A DNA stretch of 64,000 bases from Kaistia terrae (GTDB lineage Bacteria; Pseudomonadota; Alphaproteobacteria; Rhizobiales; Kaistiaceae), in NCBI RefSeq assembly GCF_026344005.1, contig NZ_JAPKNH010000001.1:930001-994000 (forward strand), given 5' to 3'. Made by a program: the position numbers and the translations under genes. Below the pieces are notes generated by a model, which saw only the letters and a list, made by a program, of their open reading frames with translations, was not told the DNA's origin and ran no database searches. This document shows positions 17,370 through 26,284 of the stretch, piece after piece; within the stretch, counting starts at the first letter, position 1, and each line of letters starts with the position of its first letter.

Positions 17370-19823
17370 ATGATTTCACGAAAACTGTTTTCACTCCTTA
17401 TGATTTCGTCCGGCCTTTGTATTGCCTCGGCCCATGCGCAGACGATCAACGGAACGCCGGGAGCGCCGAGCGCGACACAGACCATCGACGGGCGCTATAT
17501 TCCGAGCCCGCCGCTGCCGTTCGGCGGCGTCATCAATCTCGACGCGGCGAACTCGAAGCCGTTCTGGCCGCCGACCGTGGTGCCGCCGGCAGGCGCGCCC
17601 AATGTTCTGCTGATCATGACCGATGATGCCGGCTATGGCGTCTCCGGCACGTTTGGCGGCGTTATTCCGACGCCGGCTCTCGACCGGGTCGCCAATGCCG
17701 GCCTTCGCTATACGACGTTCAACTCGACGGCGCTGTGCTCGCCGACGCGCGCAGCCCTGATCACCGGCCGCAACCATCACTCGGTCGGCTTCGGCGTCAT
17801 CACCGAGCAATCGACCGGCTTCCCCGGCTACGATTCCGTCATAGGGCCGGAAAACGCCACTGTCGGCGAAATCCTCAAGGAAAACGGCTTTGCGACGTCC
17901 TGGTTCGGCAAGGAGCACAATACGCCGAGCTTCCAGTACAGCCTCTCCGGTCCGTTCAACCAATGGCCGGTCGGCATGGGCTTCGAATATTTCTACGGCT
18001 TCATGGGCGGCGAGACCAACCAGTGGACGCCCTATCTCTTCCAGAACACCACCCAGGTTTTCCCGTGGATCGGCAAGCCCGGTTACAATCTGACGACCGA
18101 CCTCGCCGACAACGCGATCGACTATCTGCGGCAGACCAATGCCGGGGCGCCGGACAAGCCCTTCTTCCTCTATTTCGTGCCGGGCGGCACCCACGCGCCG
18201 CACCAGCCGACGCCCGAATGGATTGCGAAGTTCAAGGGCAAGTTCGACATGGGCTGGAACGCCATGCGCGACCAGATCTTCGCCAATCAGAAGCGGCTTG
18301 GCGTGATCCCGGCCAATACGGCGCTGACGCCCTGGCCGGACAGCCTGCCGAAATGGGACACGCTCGCGCCCGACGACAAGAAGATGTTCGCCCGCCAGGC
18401 CGAGGTCTACGCCGCCTATGTCGCTTACACCGATCACGAGATCGGCCGCGTCATCCAGGAGGTGGAGGACCAGGGCAAGCTCGATAACACGCTGATCATC
18501 TACATCGAGGGCGACAATGGCACGAGCGCCGAGGGTTCGACCCTCGGAACGCCGTTCGATCTCGCCGCCATCCAGGGCATCGACATTCCGGTCAAGGACC
18601 AGTTGCCGTTCTATGATGTCTGGGGCTCCGACAAGACGACGCCGCACATGTCTGTCGCATGGTCCTGGGCTTTCGATACGCCGTTCAAATGGACCAAGCA
18701 GATCGCCTCGCATTTCGGCGGCACGCGGCAGGGCATGGCGATGGCCTGGCCGGCGCGCATCAAGGATGCCGGCGGGATCCGCCATCAGTTCCACCACATG
18801 ATCGACATCGTGCCGACAATCCTGGAAGCGACGGGTATCCAGGCGCCGGTATCCGTCAATGGCATCCAGCAGCGGCCGATCGAGGGCGTCAGCATGGCCT
18901 ATAGCTGGGACAAGGCGAACACCGACGCGCCCTCCGCCCGGACGACGCAGTATTTCGAGATGTTCGGCGATCGCGCCATCTATCACGATGGCTGGATCGC
19001 CTCGACCAGGCCGCCGCAGCCGCCTTGGCTGCTGGGCCTGGCGAAAATGCCGGACGTGATCGGCGGCTATGATTGGGAGCTTTACAACCTCGCCGAGGAC
19101 TATTCGCAAAACAACGATCTCGCCGCTGCCAACCCGCAGAAGCTGCAGGAACTCAAGGATCTGTTCCTCGTCGAGGCTGCGAAATACAACGTCTTCCCGC
19201 TCGACAACTCGATCGTTCAGAGGTTGCTGGCGCCGCGCCCGTCCGCGACGGCGGGGCGGAACAGCTTTGTGTACGCCAGTCGTTTCTCCGGCCTTCCGGC
19301 CAGCGCCTCGCCCGATCTGCTGACCCGGTCCTACACCATCGAGGCGGATGTCGAGATCCCCGATGCCGGAGCGGAGGGCATGCTCGCCACGCTGGGCGGT
19401 CACTTCGGTGGTTATGGCCTCTATCTGCTCAAGGGCAAGCCGGTGTTCGCCTACAACCTGCTGGCGCTCGATCACTTCCGCTGGGAAGGCAAGGATGCGC
19501 TGACGCCCGGCAAGCATAGGATCGGGTTCGAATTCACCTATGACGGCCCCGGGCCGGGCAAGGGCGGGACGGGTGTCCTGAAGGTCGACGACAACGAGGT
19601 CGACCGCCAGCAGATCCCGCATACCACGCCGTTCCTGATGACGATCGACGAGACCTTCGATGTCGGCGTCGACACGCGCACCTCCGTGAACGAGGCGGAC
19701 TATCAGGTCCCCTTCGCCTTCACCGGCAAGCTGGACAAGATCACCTTCAAGCTGGGCCCGACGCAGTTGAGTGCCAACGAACAGGCCGCGTCGCGAACCA
19801 AGCTGGCGCGGGCGAGAGACTAG
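17370..19823 (+). CDS. periplasmic type I sulfatase (arylsulfatase family)
   Basis: Secreted hydrolase of 817 residues with a signal peptide ending about AHA|Q (residues 21-24). The sulfatase core starts at NVLLIMTDDAGYG, with metal ligands D85 and D86, and has the modification motif C123-S-P-T-R, where the cysteine must become formylglycine. It continues through GTHAPHQPTPEW and GDNGTSAEGS. The last 180 residues form a beta-rich domain resembling concanavalin-type folds. The activating enzyme for Cys-type sulfatases (FGE or anSME) is not in the window. It hydrolyses an organic sulfate ester, substrate unknown. The ATG at 17370 is preferred over the TTG at 17355. Confidence 0.9.
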   Translation: MISRKLFSLLMISSGLCIASAHAQTINGTPGAPSATQTIDGRYIPSPPLPFGGVINLDAANSKPFWPPTVVPPAGAPNVLLIMTDDAGYGVSGTFGGVIPTPALDRVANAGLRYTTFNSTALCSPTRAALITGRNHHSVGFGVITEQSTGFPGYDSVIGPENATVGEILKENGFATSWFGKEHNTPSFQYSLSGPFNQWPVGMGFEYFYGFMGGETNQWTPYLFQNTTQVFPWIGKPGYNLTTDLADNAIDYLRQTNAGAPDKPFFLYFVPGGTHAPHQPTPEWIAKFKGKFDMGWNAMRDQIFANQKRLGVIPANTALTPWPDSLPKWDTLAPDDKKMFARQAEVYAAYVAYTDHEIGRVIQEVEDQGKLDNTLIIYIEGDNGTSAEGSTLGTPFDLAAIQGIDIPVKDQLPFYDVWGSDKTTPHMSVAWSWAFDTPFKWTKQIASHFGGTRQGMAMAWPARIKDAGGIRHQFHHMIDIVPTILEATGIQAPVSVNGIQQRPIEGVSMAYSWDKANTDAPSARTTQYFEMFGDRAIYHDGWIASTRPPQPPWLLGLAKMPDVIGGYDWELYNLAEDYSQNNDLAAANPQKLQELKDLFLVEAAKYNVFPLDNSIVQRLLAPRPSATAGRNSFVYASRFSGLPASASPDLLTRSYTIEADVEIPDAGAEGMLATLGGHFGGYGLYLLKGKPVFAYNLLALDHFRWEGKDALTPGKHRIGFEFTYDGPGPGKGGTGVLKVDDNEVDRQQIPHTTPFLMTIDETFDVGVDTRTSVNEADYQVPFAFTGKLDKITFKLGPTQLSANEQAASRTKLARARD

Positions 19824-19960
19824 GCGAGGGGCGGGCGTACATGCTCGCCCCCGGGCACCTCGACCTCTGACACAATTGTGGGTGGGGACCGCAAGCCACA
19901 TAGGAGTGTCAAATGGGCCGACGCACGGAGAATGCGCCGGCCACCCTGCTCGACATCGCT

Positions 19961-20368
19961 TTAAGCCCGTTTGGCTTGCTTCGCCTCGTTGAGCGCGATT
20001 GCTGCCTTGACCAGCGCTTTGAAGGCGGCGGCGTCGATCGTTTCGCCTTCACGAATGTCTATGGCCCGACGTGTGCCGCCGCCAAAGCCGGCGTTGAACA
20101 GCCCTGTGGGATCGTCAAGCGCGGCACCGTGCGCGAAAGTCAGTTTGACGTAGGTCTTGTAGACCTCGCCCGTACAGAGGATCCCGGCATGCTCCCAGGT
20201 CGGCACGCCTGAGGGGTTCGTTGGCTTGACCCACTTCACCGCCTCGACCACGTCGGGATCTGCCGCACGGATCAGTTCGCGCATCCGCGCCAGCACCTCG
20301 CCGCGCCAGTCGCCAAGAGAAGCGAGCTTCGCGTCGATCCGGCTGGACGGCAAATCTGGATCGCTCAT
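19961..20368 (-). CDS. DUF1801 domain protein
   Basis: Small protein of 135 residues with the DUF1801/YdhG-like pattern: WRGEVLARMRELIRAADPDVVEAVKW followed by GVPTWEHAGILCTGEVYKTYVKLTFAHGAAL and a C-terminal helical tail rich in Ala and Lys. The family is of unknown biochemical function, with a fold that resembles small ligand-binding proteins. The ATG at 20366-20368 has an excellent GGGGAGGA ribosome-binding site. It lies 218 bp after the VOC gene on the same strand. Confidence 0.85.
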   Translation of the reverse strand: MSDPDLPSSRIDAKLASLGDWRGEVLARMRELIRAADPDVVEAVKWVKPTNPSGVPTWEHAGILCTGEVYKTYVKLTFAHGAALDDPTGLFNAGFGGGTRRAIDIREGETIDAAAFKALVKAAIALNEAKQAKRA

Positions 20369-20586
20369 GCATCCTCCCCGATGATCTTCCTGCCGATCCC
20401 CAAAGGATCGCGGAATTCCTTGGTACGCAGAAGTAGGCGCAGCAAAATTTGCCCTCAGGCCGTGCTTCCTTCGAGACGGCTCGCTGCGCAAGCCTCCTCA
20501 GGATGTTGGAAATCGAGACCTGCACTACCGACATTCGGGTTGTGCGCAGGTCTCCCATGAGCGGCGCATCAGGGCGTGCCGGCGCG

Positions 20587-21066
20587 TCAGCCGCGCCGCG
20601 CGGCCTCGATGGCGGCGACGTCGATCTTCTTCATCTCCATCATGGCTTCAAATGCGCGCTTGGCCTCGGCGCCGCCGGCTGCCATCGCCTCGGTCAGCAC
20701 GCGCGGCGTGATCTGCCAGGAGATGCCCCACTTGTCCTTGCACCAGCCGCACATGCTTTCCTGGCCGCCATTGCCGACGATGGCGTTCCAGTAGCGATCG
20801 GTCTCCTGCTGATCGTCTGTCGCGATCTGGAACGAGAAGGCTTCACTGTGCTGGAATGCCGTCCCGCCATTGAGGCCGAGGCAGGGGATGCCGGCGACCG
20901 TGAAGTCAACCGTCAGGACGTCGCCAGCCTTGCCGGAAGGATAATCGCTGGGAGCCTTGTGAACGGCATGGACCGCGCTGTCTGGAAATGTCTCGGCATA
21001 GAAGCGGGCGGCCGCTTCGGCATCCTTGTCGTACCACACGCAGATCGTGTTCTTGGCGATCACCAT
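20587..21066 (-). CDS. VOC family protein (PhnB-like, 3-demethylubiquinone methyltransferase-like fold)
   Basis: A 159-residue vicinal-oxygen-chelate protein. It has the PhnB-like pattern NTICVWYDKDAEAAARFYAETFPDS, GIPCLGLNGGTAFQHSEAFSF and CKDKWGISWQITP. These proteins are commonly mislabelled as methyltransferases; no methyltransferase motif is present, so only the fold is claimed. The ATG at 21064-21066 follows GAAAGGACAA. Expression is separated from the hydrolase upstream by a terminator (21163-21194). Confidence 0.87.
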   Translation of the reverse strand: MVIAKNTICVWYDKDAEAAARFYAETFPDSAVHAVHKAPSDYPSGKAGDVLTVDFTVAGIPCLGLNGGTAFQHSEAFSFQIATDDQQETDRYWNAIVGNGGQESMCGWCKDKWGISWQITPRVLTEAMAAGGAEAKRAFEAMMEMKKIDVAAIEAARRG

Positions 21067-21162
21067 GGCTTGTCCTTTCGCATCTGAAGGCCAATTCCGG
21101 TTCAACTTCGCAACAAGGCTAGAATGCGCGCTTGCCGTGTGGCGTTCCGCTGGCTGCGCTCG

Positions 21163-21194
21163 AAAAAATATAGCGGGCAGGGGGCTGCCCGCTA
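21163..21194 (-). terminator. Rho-independent terminator after the dienelactone hydrolase gene
   Basis: A 10-bp perfect stem (TAGCGGGCAG / CTGCCCGCTA, loop of four) is followed on the minus strand by TATTTTTTCG, 54 bp downstream of the hydrolase stop. Confidence 0.85.
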
Positions 21195-21247
21195 ATTGGC
21201 CAGATCTGGCGCTGGTTCAAGGCTGCGTCATGCGCCGGCGCGAAGCC

Positions 21248-22135
21248 TCACGCCAGATACTCCTTGAACCAGTCGATCGTGCGCTGCCAGGCGAGGTCGG
21301 CGGCTTCCTTGTCGTAGCGGGGCGTCGAGTCGTTGTGAAAGCCGTGGTTGGCGCCGGGATAGATGTAGCCCGCATAGGTCTTGCCATTGGCTTTCAGCGC
21401 GGCCTCATAGGCCGGCCAGCCCTCGTTGATGCGGGTGTCCAGTTCGCCATATTGCAGCAGGATCGGCGCCTGGATCTTCGGCACGTCCTCGACCTTGGGC
21501 TGGCGGCCATAGAAGCCGACGGCGGCGCCGAGTTCGGGATAGGCGACCGCCGCCGCGCTGGCGACGCCGCCGCCATAGCAGAAGCCGACAATGCCGACCT
21601 TGCCGGTCGTGCGCTCGTCCTTCATCAGGAACTCGATGGCCGCGAAGAAGTCGTTCATCAGCTTCGTCGGGTCGACCTGTTGTTGCAGCTCGCGGCCCTT
21701 TTCATCATTGCCGGGATAGCCGCCTTTCGAGGTCAAGCCGTCCGGCGCCAGTGCGATGAAGCCGGCCTTGGCGACGCGGCGCGCGACATCCTCGATATAG
21801 GGATTGAGGCCACGGTTCTCGTGCACGACGACGACGGCCGGCAATTTGCCCTCGACCTTGGCAGGACGAACGAGATAGCCGCGCACTTCGCCATGGCCGT
21901 TGGGCGACGGGTAGGTGATGTATTCGGCGACGATGTCCGGATCGGTGAACTGTACCTGCTGGGCCAGCGCGTAATCAGGCGACATCGAGCTCAGCAGCGC
22001 CGCGGCTGTGACGCCGGCAACGGCGAACTTTGCCGCACGGTCGAGGAACTCGCGCTTCGTGATCCGTCCATGTGCGTAATAGTCGTAGAGTTCGAGCAGT
22101 TCCTGCGGGAAGTCCTTGGCGGTCAGGCGGGTCAT
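21248..22135 (-). CDS. dienelactone hydrolase family protein, exported
   Basis: Alpha/beta hydrolase of 295 residues. The nucleophile is Cys in GFCYGGG, with the Asp in GELDTR and His in ANHGFHND completing the triad, which is the DLH pattern rather than the Ser esterase pattern. The first 60 residues contain [24 protein letters not shown], a signal resembling Tat leaders but with KR in place of RR, then ALAQQ as a likely cleavage site. Several relatives are described as carboxymethylenebutenolidases, but the true substrate is unknown. The ATG at 22133-22135 is chosen over one six codons upstream. Confidence 0.88.
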   Translation of the reverse strand: MTRLTAKDFPQELLELYDYYAHGRITKREFLDRAAKFAVAGVTAAALLSSMSPDYALAQQVQFTDPDIVAEYITYPSPNGHGEVRGYLVRPAKVEGKLPAVVVVHENRGLNPYIEDVARRVAKAGFIALAPDGLTSKGGYPGNDEKGRELQQQVDPTKLMNDFFAAIEFLMKDERTTGKVGIVGFCYGGGVASAAAVAYPELGAAVGFYGRQPKVEDVPKIQAPILLQYGELDTRINEGWPAYEAALKANGKTYAGYIYPGANHGFHNDSTPRYDKEAADLAWQRTIDWFKEYLA

Positions 22136-22473
22136 GGCGCGTCTTTCTTCCAACTTGAATGGGTCTTACCGATCGCGGATGGCGGGGATGATAGTGGCTG
22201 ACGAGCCGCTGTCGACCGTCAATCCTGCGCGAAGCCCTCAAGGTTGCGCGGAGCGGTTGTACAGGGGGTGTTGGGGGCGCAATCGCGGGCGCGGCGGAGA
22301 GCCGCTCCCGTCACGCGATGTTTTCCTTGGCGGACCGGCGCTAGCGCTCTATCTCGAGGCTGCCTCGCGAACGCCGGATGTTCGCGTTTCGGCCGCCGTG
22401 CCGGCGGGACGGAGGCGAAGTCGGGCGGCCAAGCAGATGGGGTTGGTGTGAGAGCAAGGACCAGAGGCGCGGC
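22136..22473. other. 338-bp divergent interval
   Basis: Lies between the hydrolase and the DUF454 gene, so both promoters should be here. I found no convincing operator, hairpin or RNA gene in it. Confidence 0.5.
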
Positions 22474-22911
22474 ATGACGCAGGATCCGCGAAGCGGAACG
22501 CGCATGCGCGCCGTTCTGCATGCCAGTCGCCGCGCCGGCTACGTCGCGCTCGGCTTTGCCTTCGTGGCGCTCGGCATCATCGGGGCGTTCCTGCCGGTCA
22601 TGCCGACGACCGTGTTTCTCATCCTCGCCGCCTGGAGCTTTGGCCGGTCCTCGCCCCGGCTGGAGGCGTGGATGCTGAACCATCCCAAATTTGGCGGCGT
22701 GATCCGCGATTGGCGCGAGCATGGCGCGGTGCCGCGCCGGGTGAAATACCTGGCCTGCGGCGGCATGGCGTTCGGCTATGCGGTATTCTGGTTGTCGGCC
22801 CATCCGTCCTGGTGGCTGGGGGCGCTGGTCGCCCTCGGAATGCTCGCCTGCGCCATCTGGATTTCGACGCGGCCGGAACGGGAAGCAAGCCCGCCAGCCC
22901 TGCCCGAATAG
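22474..22911 (+). CDS. DUF454 (YbaN-like) inner-membrane protein
   Basis: A 145-residue protein with the family signature GFAFVALGIIGAFLPVMPTTVFLILAAWSFGRSSPRLEAWMLNHP (split across residues about 23-68), then two further hydrophobic segments (about 92-107 and 111-128). E. coli YbaN belongs here; no function is established. Start at 22474 with AAGGA some distance upstream. It converges with the ABC exporter gene, 50 bp away. Confidence 0.85.
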   Translation: MTQDPRSGTRMRAVLHASRRAGYVALGFAFVALGIIGAFLPVMPTTVFLILAAWSFGRSSPRLEAWMLNHPKFGGVIRDWREHGAVPRRVKYLACGGMAFGYAVFWLSAHPSWWLGALVALGMLACAIWISTRPEREASPPALPE

Positions 22912-22961
22912 GATTTTGTATCAGCCATGGGGCAGCGCGGGGCCGCCCCATGGCGCGTTCG

Positions 22962-24782
22962 TCAGGCCGCGAGGCCTCGGGTCAGATCCATCGCCTGCCG
23001 TTCGAACAGCCTGCGATAGATGCCGTCCTCGGTGCGGACGAGCTCTTCATGCGTGCCTTCTTCCGCGATGCGGCCACGGTCGAAGACCAGCAGGCGGTCG
23101 AGCGCGCGCACCGTCGACAGGCGGTGGGCGATGACGATCGCCGTGCGGCCTTCCATCAGCCGCTCCATCGCCTCCTGGATCAACGCCTCGGATTCCGAAT
23201 CGAGGCTCGATGTCGCCTCGTCGAGGATCAGGATCGGCGCGTCGGCCAGGAAGGCGCGGGCCAGCGCCACGCGCTGGCGCTCGCCACCCGACAGCTTGAC
23301 GCCGCGCTCACCGACCAGCGTGGCATAGCCCTGCGGCAGGCGCTGGACAAAGTCATGCGCGTTGGCAAGCTTCGCCGCCTCGATGATCTCGGCCATGGAT
23401 GCGCCGGGGCGGGCATAGGCGATGTTGTCCGCCAGCGAGCGGTGGAACAGGATCGGCTCCTGCTGGACGATCGCGATCTCGCCGCGCAGCGAGGACTGCG
23501 TGACATGGGCGATGTCCTGCCCGTCGATGACGATGCGGCCATCCGTGACGTCGTAGAGACGCTGGATCAGCTTGACGAACGTCGTCTTGCCGGAACCGGA
23601 ATGGCCGACCAGGCCGATCTTCTCGCCCGCCTTAATGGTGACGTCGAAATCCTTGTAGAGCGGCGTTTCGTGGCCGGCATAATGGAAGGTGACGTCGTCG
23701 AAGCGGATTTCGCCAGCGCCGACGACCATCGGCACGGCATTAGCCTTGTCCTCGATGCCAAGCGGCTGGGCATGCAGGGCGACCAGTTCCTCCATGTCGT
23801 TGACCGAGCGCTGCAGGTTGCGGATATGCACGCCGACATCGCGCAGATAACCCTGCAGCAGGAAGAAGGCCGTCAGCACGAAGGTGACGTCGCCCGGCGT
23901 CGCCTGGCCATGCCACCAGAGCAGCAGCACGGTGCCGATGATCGCGCCGCGCAGCAGAACGAGCAGAATGCCCTGCGCCGTGCCGTTATTGGTGCCGCGG
24001 ATCCAGGTACGCGAGGTGCGGGCGCGCCATTTGGCGACGACGCGCGACAGGCGGTTGTCCTCGCGCTTCTCCGCGCCGAACGCTTTCACGACGGCATTGC
24101 AGGAGACCGCATCGGCGAGCGCGCCGCCGAGCTTGGTGTCCCACTGGTTGGCGAGGCTGGCGGCCGGCGCGACGTAGAACAGCGACAGCGACACGGCAAT
24201 GGCAATGTAGAGCACCGAGCCGACAGCCACGATCAGGCCCATCACCGGCCAGTAGGAGCCGAGCAGGATGGTCGAGCCGATCAGCATCACCACCGAGGGC
24301 AGCAGGGCCAGCAGCAGCGTGTCGTTCAGCAGGTCGAGCGCCCACATGCCGCGCGTGATCTTGCGCACGGTCGAGCCGGCAAACGCATTGGCGTGCCAGT
24401 TGGTCGAGAAGCGCTGGACGCGGTGGAAGGCTTCGCCGGCGATATCCGTCATCATGTTCAGCGTCAGCCGGATGATGGCGAGGAAGGCGCAATGGCGCAG
24501 CGCCATCATGCCGACGCCGAGCGCCATCAGCGCGCCAAACGCATGCAGCGCCGCCGAGAGGGCCTCGTCGCGGTTCGTGATGCCACCGGCGATGGCGTCA
24601 ACGAGGCGGCCGGCATAGAGCGGCAGCAGCACGTCGGCCATGGTGGAGACCAGCACGGTCAACGCGATGCCGACGATCAGCAGCGGCTGCTTGCGCCAAT
24701 GGGCGAAGGTGAAGCCCAGCACGTTGGAAAAGGCGTCGGCCCGCCATCGGATACGAAAGCGGGGGAATTTGAATCGAGTCAT
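22962..24782 (-). CDS. MsbA-like ABC exporter (fused membrane and ATPase domains)
   Basis: Half-transporter of 606 residues, working as a homodimer or with a partner. About six membrane segments (roughly residues 30-320) precede the nucleotide-binding domain: Walker A GHSGSGKTT, Q-loop VQQEPILFH, signature LSGGERQR, Walker B ILILDEATS, H-loop AHRLST. This fits lipid, peptide or multidrug export; the substrate cannot be read. It is preceded by a 280-bp leader holding a promoter, a 20-codon ORF and three hairpins, the last overlapping its poor ribosome-binding region (GGATTGTCACC before ATG). It ends 50 bp from the DUF454 gene. Confidence 0.9.
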   Translation of the reverse strand: MTRFKFPRFRIRWRADAFSNVLGFTFAHWRKQPLLIVGIALTVLVSTMADVLLPLYAGRLVDAIAGGITNRDEALSAALHAFGALMALGVGMMALRHCAFLAIIRLTLNMMTDIAGEAFHRVQRFSTNWHANAFAGSTVRKITRGMWALDLLNDTLLLALLPSVVMLIGSTILLGSYWPVMGLIVAVGSVLYIAIAVSLSLFYVAPAASLANQWDTKLGGALADAVSCNAVVKAFGAEKREDNRLSRVVAKWRARTSRTWIRGTNNGTAQGILLVLLRGAIIGTVLLLWWHGQATPGDVTFVLTAFFLLQGYLRDVGVHIRNLQRSVNDMEELVALHAQPLGIEDKANAVPMVVGAGEIRFDDVTFHYAGHETPLYKDFDVTIKAGEKIGLVGHSGSGKTTFVKLIQRLYDVTDGRIVIDGQDIAHVTQSSLRGEIAIVQQEPILFHRSLADNIAYARPGASMAEIIEAAKLANAHDFVQRLPQGYATLVGERGVKLSGGERQRVALARAFLADAPILILDEATSSLDSESEALIQEAMERLMEGRTAIVIAHRLSTVRALDRLLVFDRGRIAEEGTHEELVRTEDGIYRRLFERQAMDLTRGLAA

Positions 24783-24791
24783 GGTGACAAT

Positions 24792-24818
24792 CCGGATGCG
24801 TCAATGACGCCGATCCGG
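24792..24818 (-). promoter_or_regulatory. hairpin masking the ABC exporter ribosome-binding region
   Basis: A 12-bp stem interrupted by a 2-nt bulge: CCGGAT-GCGTCA on one side, TGACGC-CG-ATCCGG on the other, 1-nt loop (plus-strand view). On the transcript its 3' side contains the GGA that would serve the exporter ATG ten bases later, so folding should lower translation. Two further stems lie upstream: 24844-24878 (GCGAGCC/GGCTCGC with an inner CGCGC/GCGCG) and 24920-24950 (CCGCGG/CCGCGG). Confidence 0.6.
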
Positions 24819-24960
24819 TCCCTGAAAAAGGAGAAATAGGACTGCGAGCCGACGCGCAATCGGGGCGCGGAGGCTCGCGGCTAAACAGGTTGTTGTCGAA
24901 AGGGCGGGTTCTCAGAGAGCCGCGGAATGGAACCGGGGCGATGCCCGCGGAACGTCCGAA

Positions 24961-25023
24961 TTAGCTGCGGGGAAAACCCGAAACCGGCTTTACCGGGGCG
25001 ACGATCATATGCAGCGATGCCAT
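24961..25023 (-). CDS. candidate 20-codon leader peptide of the ABC exporter
   Basis: A short ORF, ATG to TAA, encoding 20 residues that end in VAPVKPVSGFPRS. It has a good ribosome-binding site (GGGGGA, 5 nt before the ATG) and begins roughly 30 nt after the start predicted from the promoter at 25059-25086. The exporter ATG lies about 180 nt beyond its stop. A short, well-initiated, Pro/Val-rich ORF followed by hairpins is the layout of attenuation leaders that respond to ribosome stalling. Conservation has not been tested; an inner ATG at 25008 would give 15 residues. Confidence 0.5.
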   Translation of the reverse strand: MASLHMIVAPVKPVSGFPRS

Positions 25024-25058
25024 GCAAATCCCCCGTGCTCGGAGTTGAAGAGGCGTTT

Positions 25059-25086
25059 TTTATAGCTGCGACGTCATGGATTGCAA
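25059..25086 (-). promoter_or_regulatory. sigma-70-like promoter for the ABC exporter leader
   Basis: On the minus strand TTGCAA (-35), 16-nt spacer, TATAAA (-10). Matches are 4/6 and 5/6 to consensus. The transcript start would fall near 25052, giving an mRNA leader of about 270 nt before the exporter. Confidence 0.55.
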
Positions 25087-25172
25087 GTGCGGCCCGCGCA
25101 GTTTGCGCGCCGCGTGTCGTCGCCGCAACAGGGGAACGGACGTGTTTTGCGCGAAAAGGGACGCCAAAATGC

Positions 25173-25200
25173 GATCGGCCCGGGCAAAGCCGGGCCGATC
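25173..25200 (-). terminator. terminator after the DUF1254 gene
   Basis: An 11-bp perfect stem (GATCGGCCCGG / CCGGGCCGATC, 6-nt loop) lies 49 bp after the gene's stop, followed on the minus strand by GCATTTTGG. The T-run is short, but the stem is strong. Confidence 0.75.
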
Positions 25201-25249
25201 TGAGGTGTTTTCGTCGATTTCTGAGCGATCCGCTGATTGGCGACGAAGC

Positions 25250-26284
25250 TCAGTTCACCGGCTTCACTTCGGGGAAGGCCCATTCGCCGCTCAGGATGAC
25301 CTGCTCCGGGCGATAGAGCCGGGCGGTGTAGTTCCAGCCGTCGACGATCGGCAGGCAGTTCGCGATCTTGCCGTCACAGCCGCCGAACTGGATCGTCACC
25401 GAACCATCCGCATTCTTGTCCGCGGTGATGTTGTTGACCGAATAGGCGTTGTGGTCGTTCTTCTCGAAGAAGCCCTGCTTGTTGTAAACGCTGACCGACC
25501 AGAAGGCCTGCACCGGCACGTCCTTCGGCAGGGTGACGGTATAGACCGTCTTGCCGTCGTTATTCGCGGGCGCGAAGCTCTGGTAATTAGCCTCGCTGTC
25601 CGGCAGGCCGCCCCAGCCGGCTGCCGTGCCGATCAGGTGCTTGATGGGATCGACCTGCTCGCGTGTTCCGAAGGCGCCGCTAAACGACGTCTGGTGCTTT
25701 GCCAGCGTGAGCAGCCCATTGCGGATATCGGTGAGGCTGTCCTGATCCCAGTCGGGGAGCTCGAGCTTGCCCGCGTCCGCCTGGCTGACGACGATAGCAT
25801 CCTGCAGCTTGTGGACCGCCTCGACATCCTTGGGGTCGTTGGGATCGACGAGGGTTCGGATGGCGGCGAAGGCATATCGGGTACCGAGCGATTCCTGCGT
25901 CAGCGTAACCGACTCCTTTCCGTGCGCGACGGTCGGGATATAGTGGTCCTGGTCGACGATCATCATCGACATGTAGCGCTCGCCAGAATCCGGCAGCGAA
26001 ATCGTGGCCGGACCAGCGGCAAGATCAAACACGGCAAAAGAATAGAGCGTATCGCGGTTCATGCGAATGACGGTCTGGTCGTCGATCGAGGCTGGTTCCC
26101 GCGAGTGCTGGAACTTGCCCAGGGCGCCCACGACCTTCGCATTCGTCGCGAGGTAATTGTCGGTCTCGGCGCGGACGAAGTTGTCCGTGGTGACCAGAGA
26201 TTTGCCGTCTGATGCCTGGGCGAATGCACCGCCCGTCAGGGCGACTGACGCGAGGAAAAGACCCAATCCAACCGAGCGAAACAT
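25250..26284 (-). CDS. DUF1254/DUF1214 exported protein
   Basis: Exported protein of 344 residues with signal peptide MFRSVGLGLFLASVALTGGAFA|Q. The N-terminal half (VRAETDNYLATNAKVVGALGKFQHSREP, TVIRMNRDTLYSFAVFDL) is DUF1254; the C-terminal half (PVQAFWSVSVYNKQGFFEKND... then GWNYTARLYRPE) is DUF1214. Such pairs are usually fused, as here, and have no confirmed activity. The ATG at 26282-26284 is favoured because AAGGGG is 7 nt upstream; the ATG at 26290 sits nearly on top of it. A strong terminator follows. Confidence 0.88.
   Translation of the reverse strand: MFRSVGLGLFLASVALTGGAFAQASDGKSLVTTDNFVRAETDNYLATNAKVVGALGKFQHSREPASIDDQTVIRMNRDTLYSFAVFDLAAGPATISLPDSGERYMSMMIVDQDHYIPTVAHGKESVTLTQESLGTRYAFAAIRTLVDPNDPKDVEAVHKLQDAIVVSQADAGKLELPDWDQDSLTDIRNGLLTLAKHQTSFSGAFGTREQVDPIKHLIGTAAGWGGLPDSEANYQSFAPANNDGKTVYTVTLPKDVPVQAFWSVSVYNKQGFFEKNDHNAYSVNNITADKNADGSVTIQFGGCDGKIANCLPIVDGWNYTARLYRPEQVILSGEWAFPEVKPVN

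Noticed and set aside
17391-19901. Long open frames on the strand opposite known genes (for example 17391-19901, 53587-56040, 32848-35184, 22668-24839)
   Set aside because: They lie opposite clearly identified genes, have Arg/Asp/His-rich composition typical of antisense reading in GC-rich DNA, and show no family motif.
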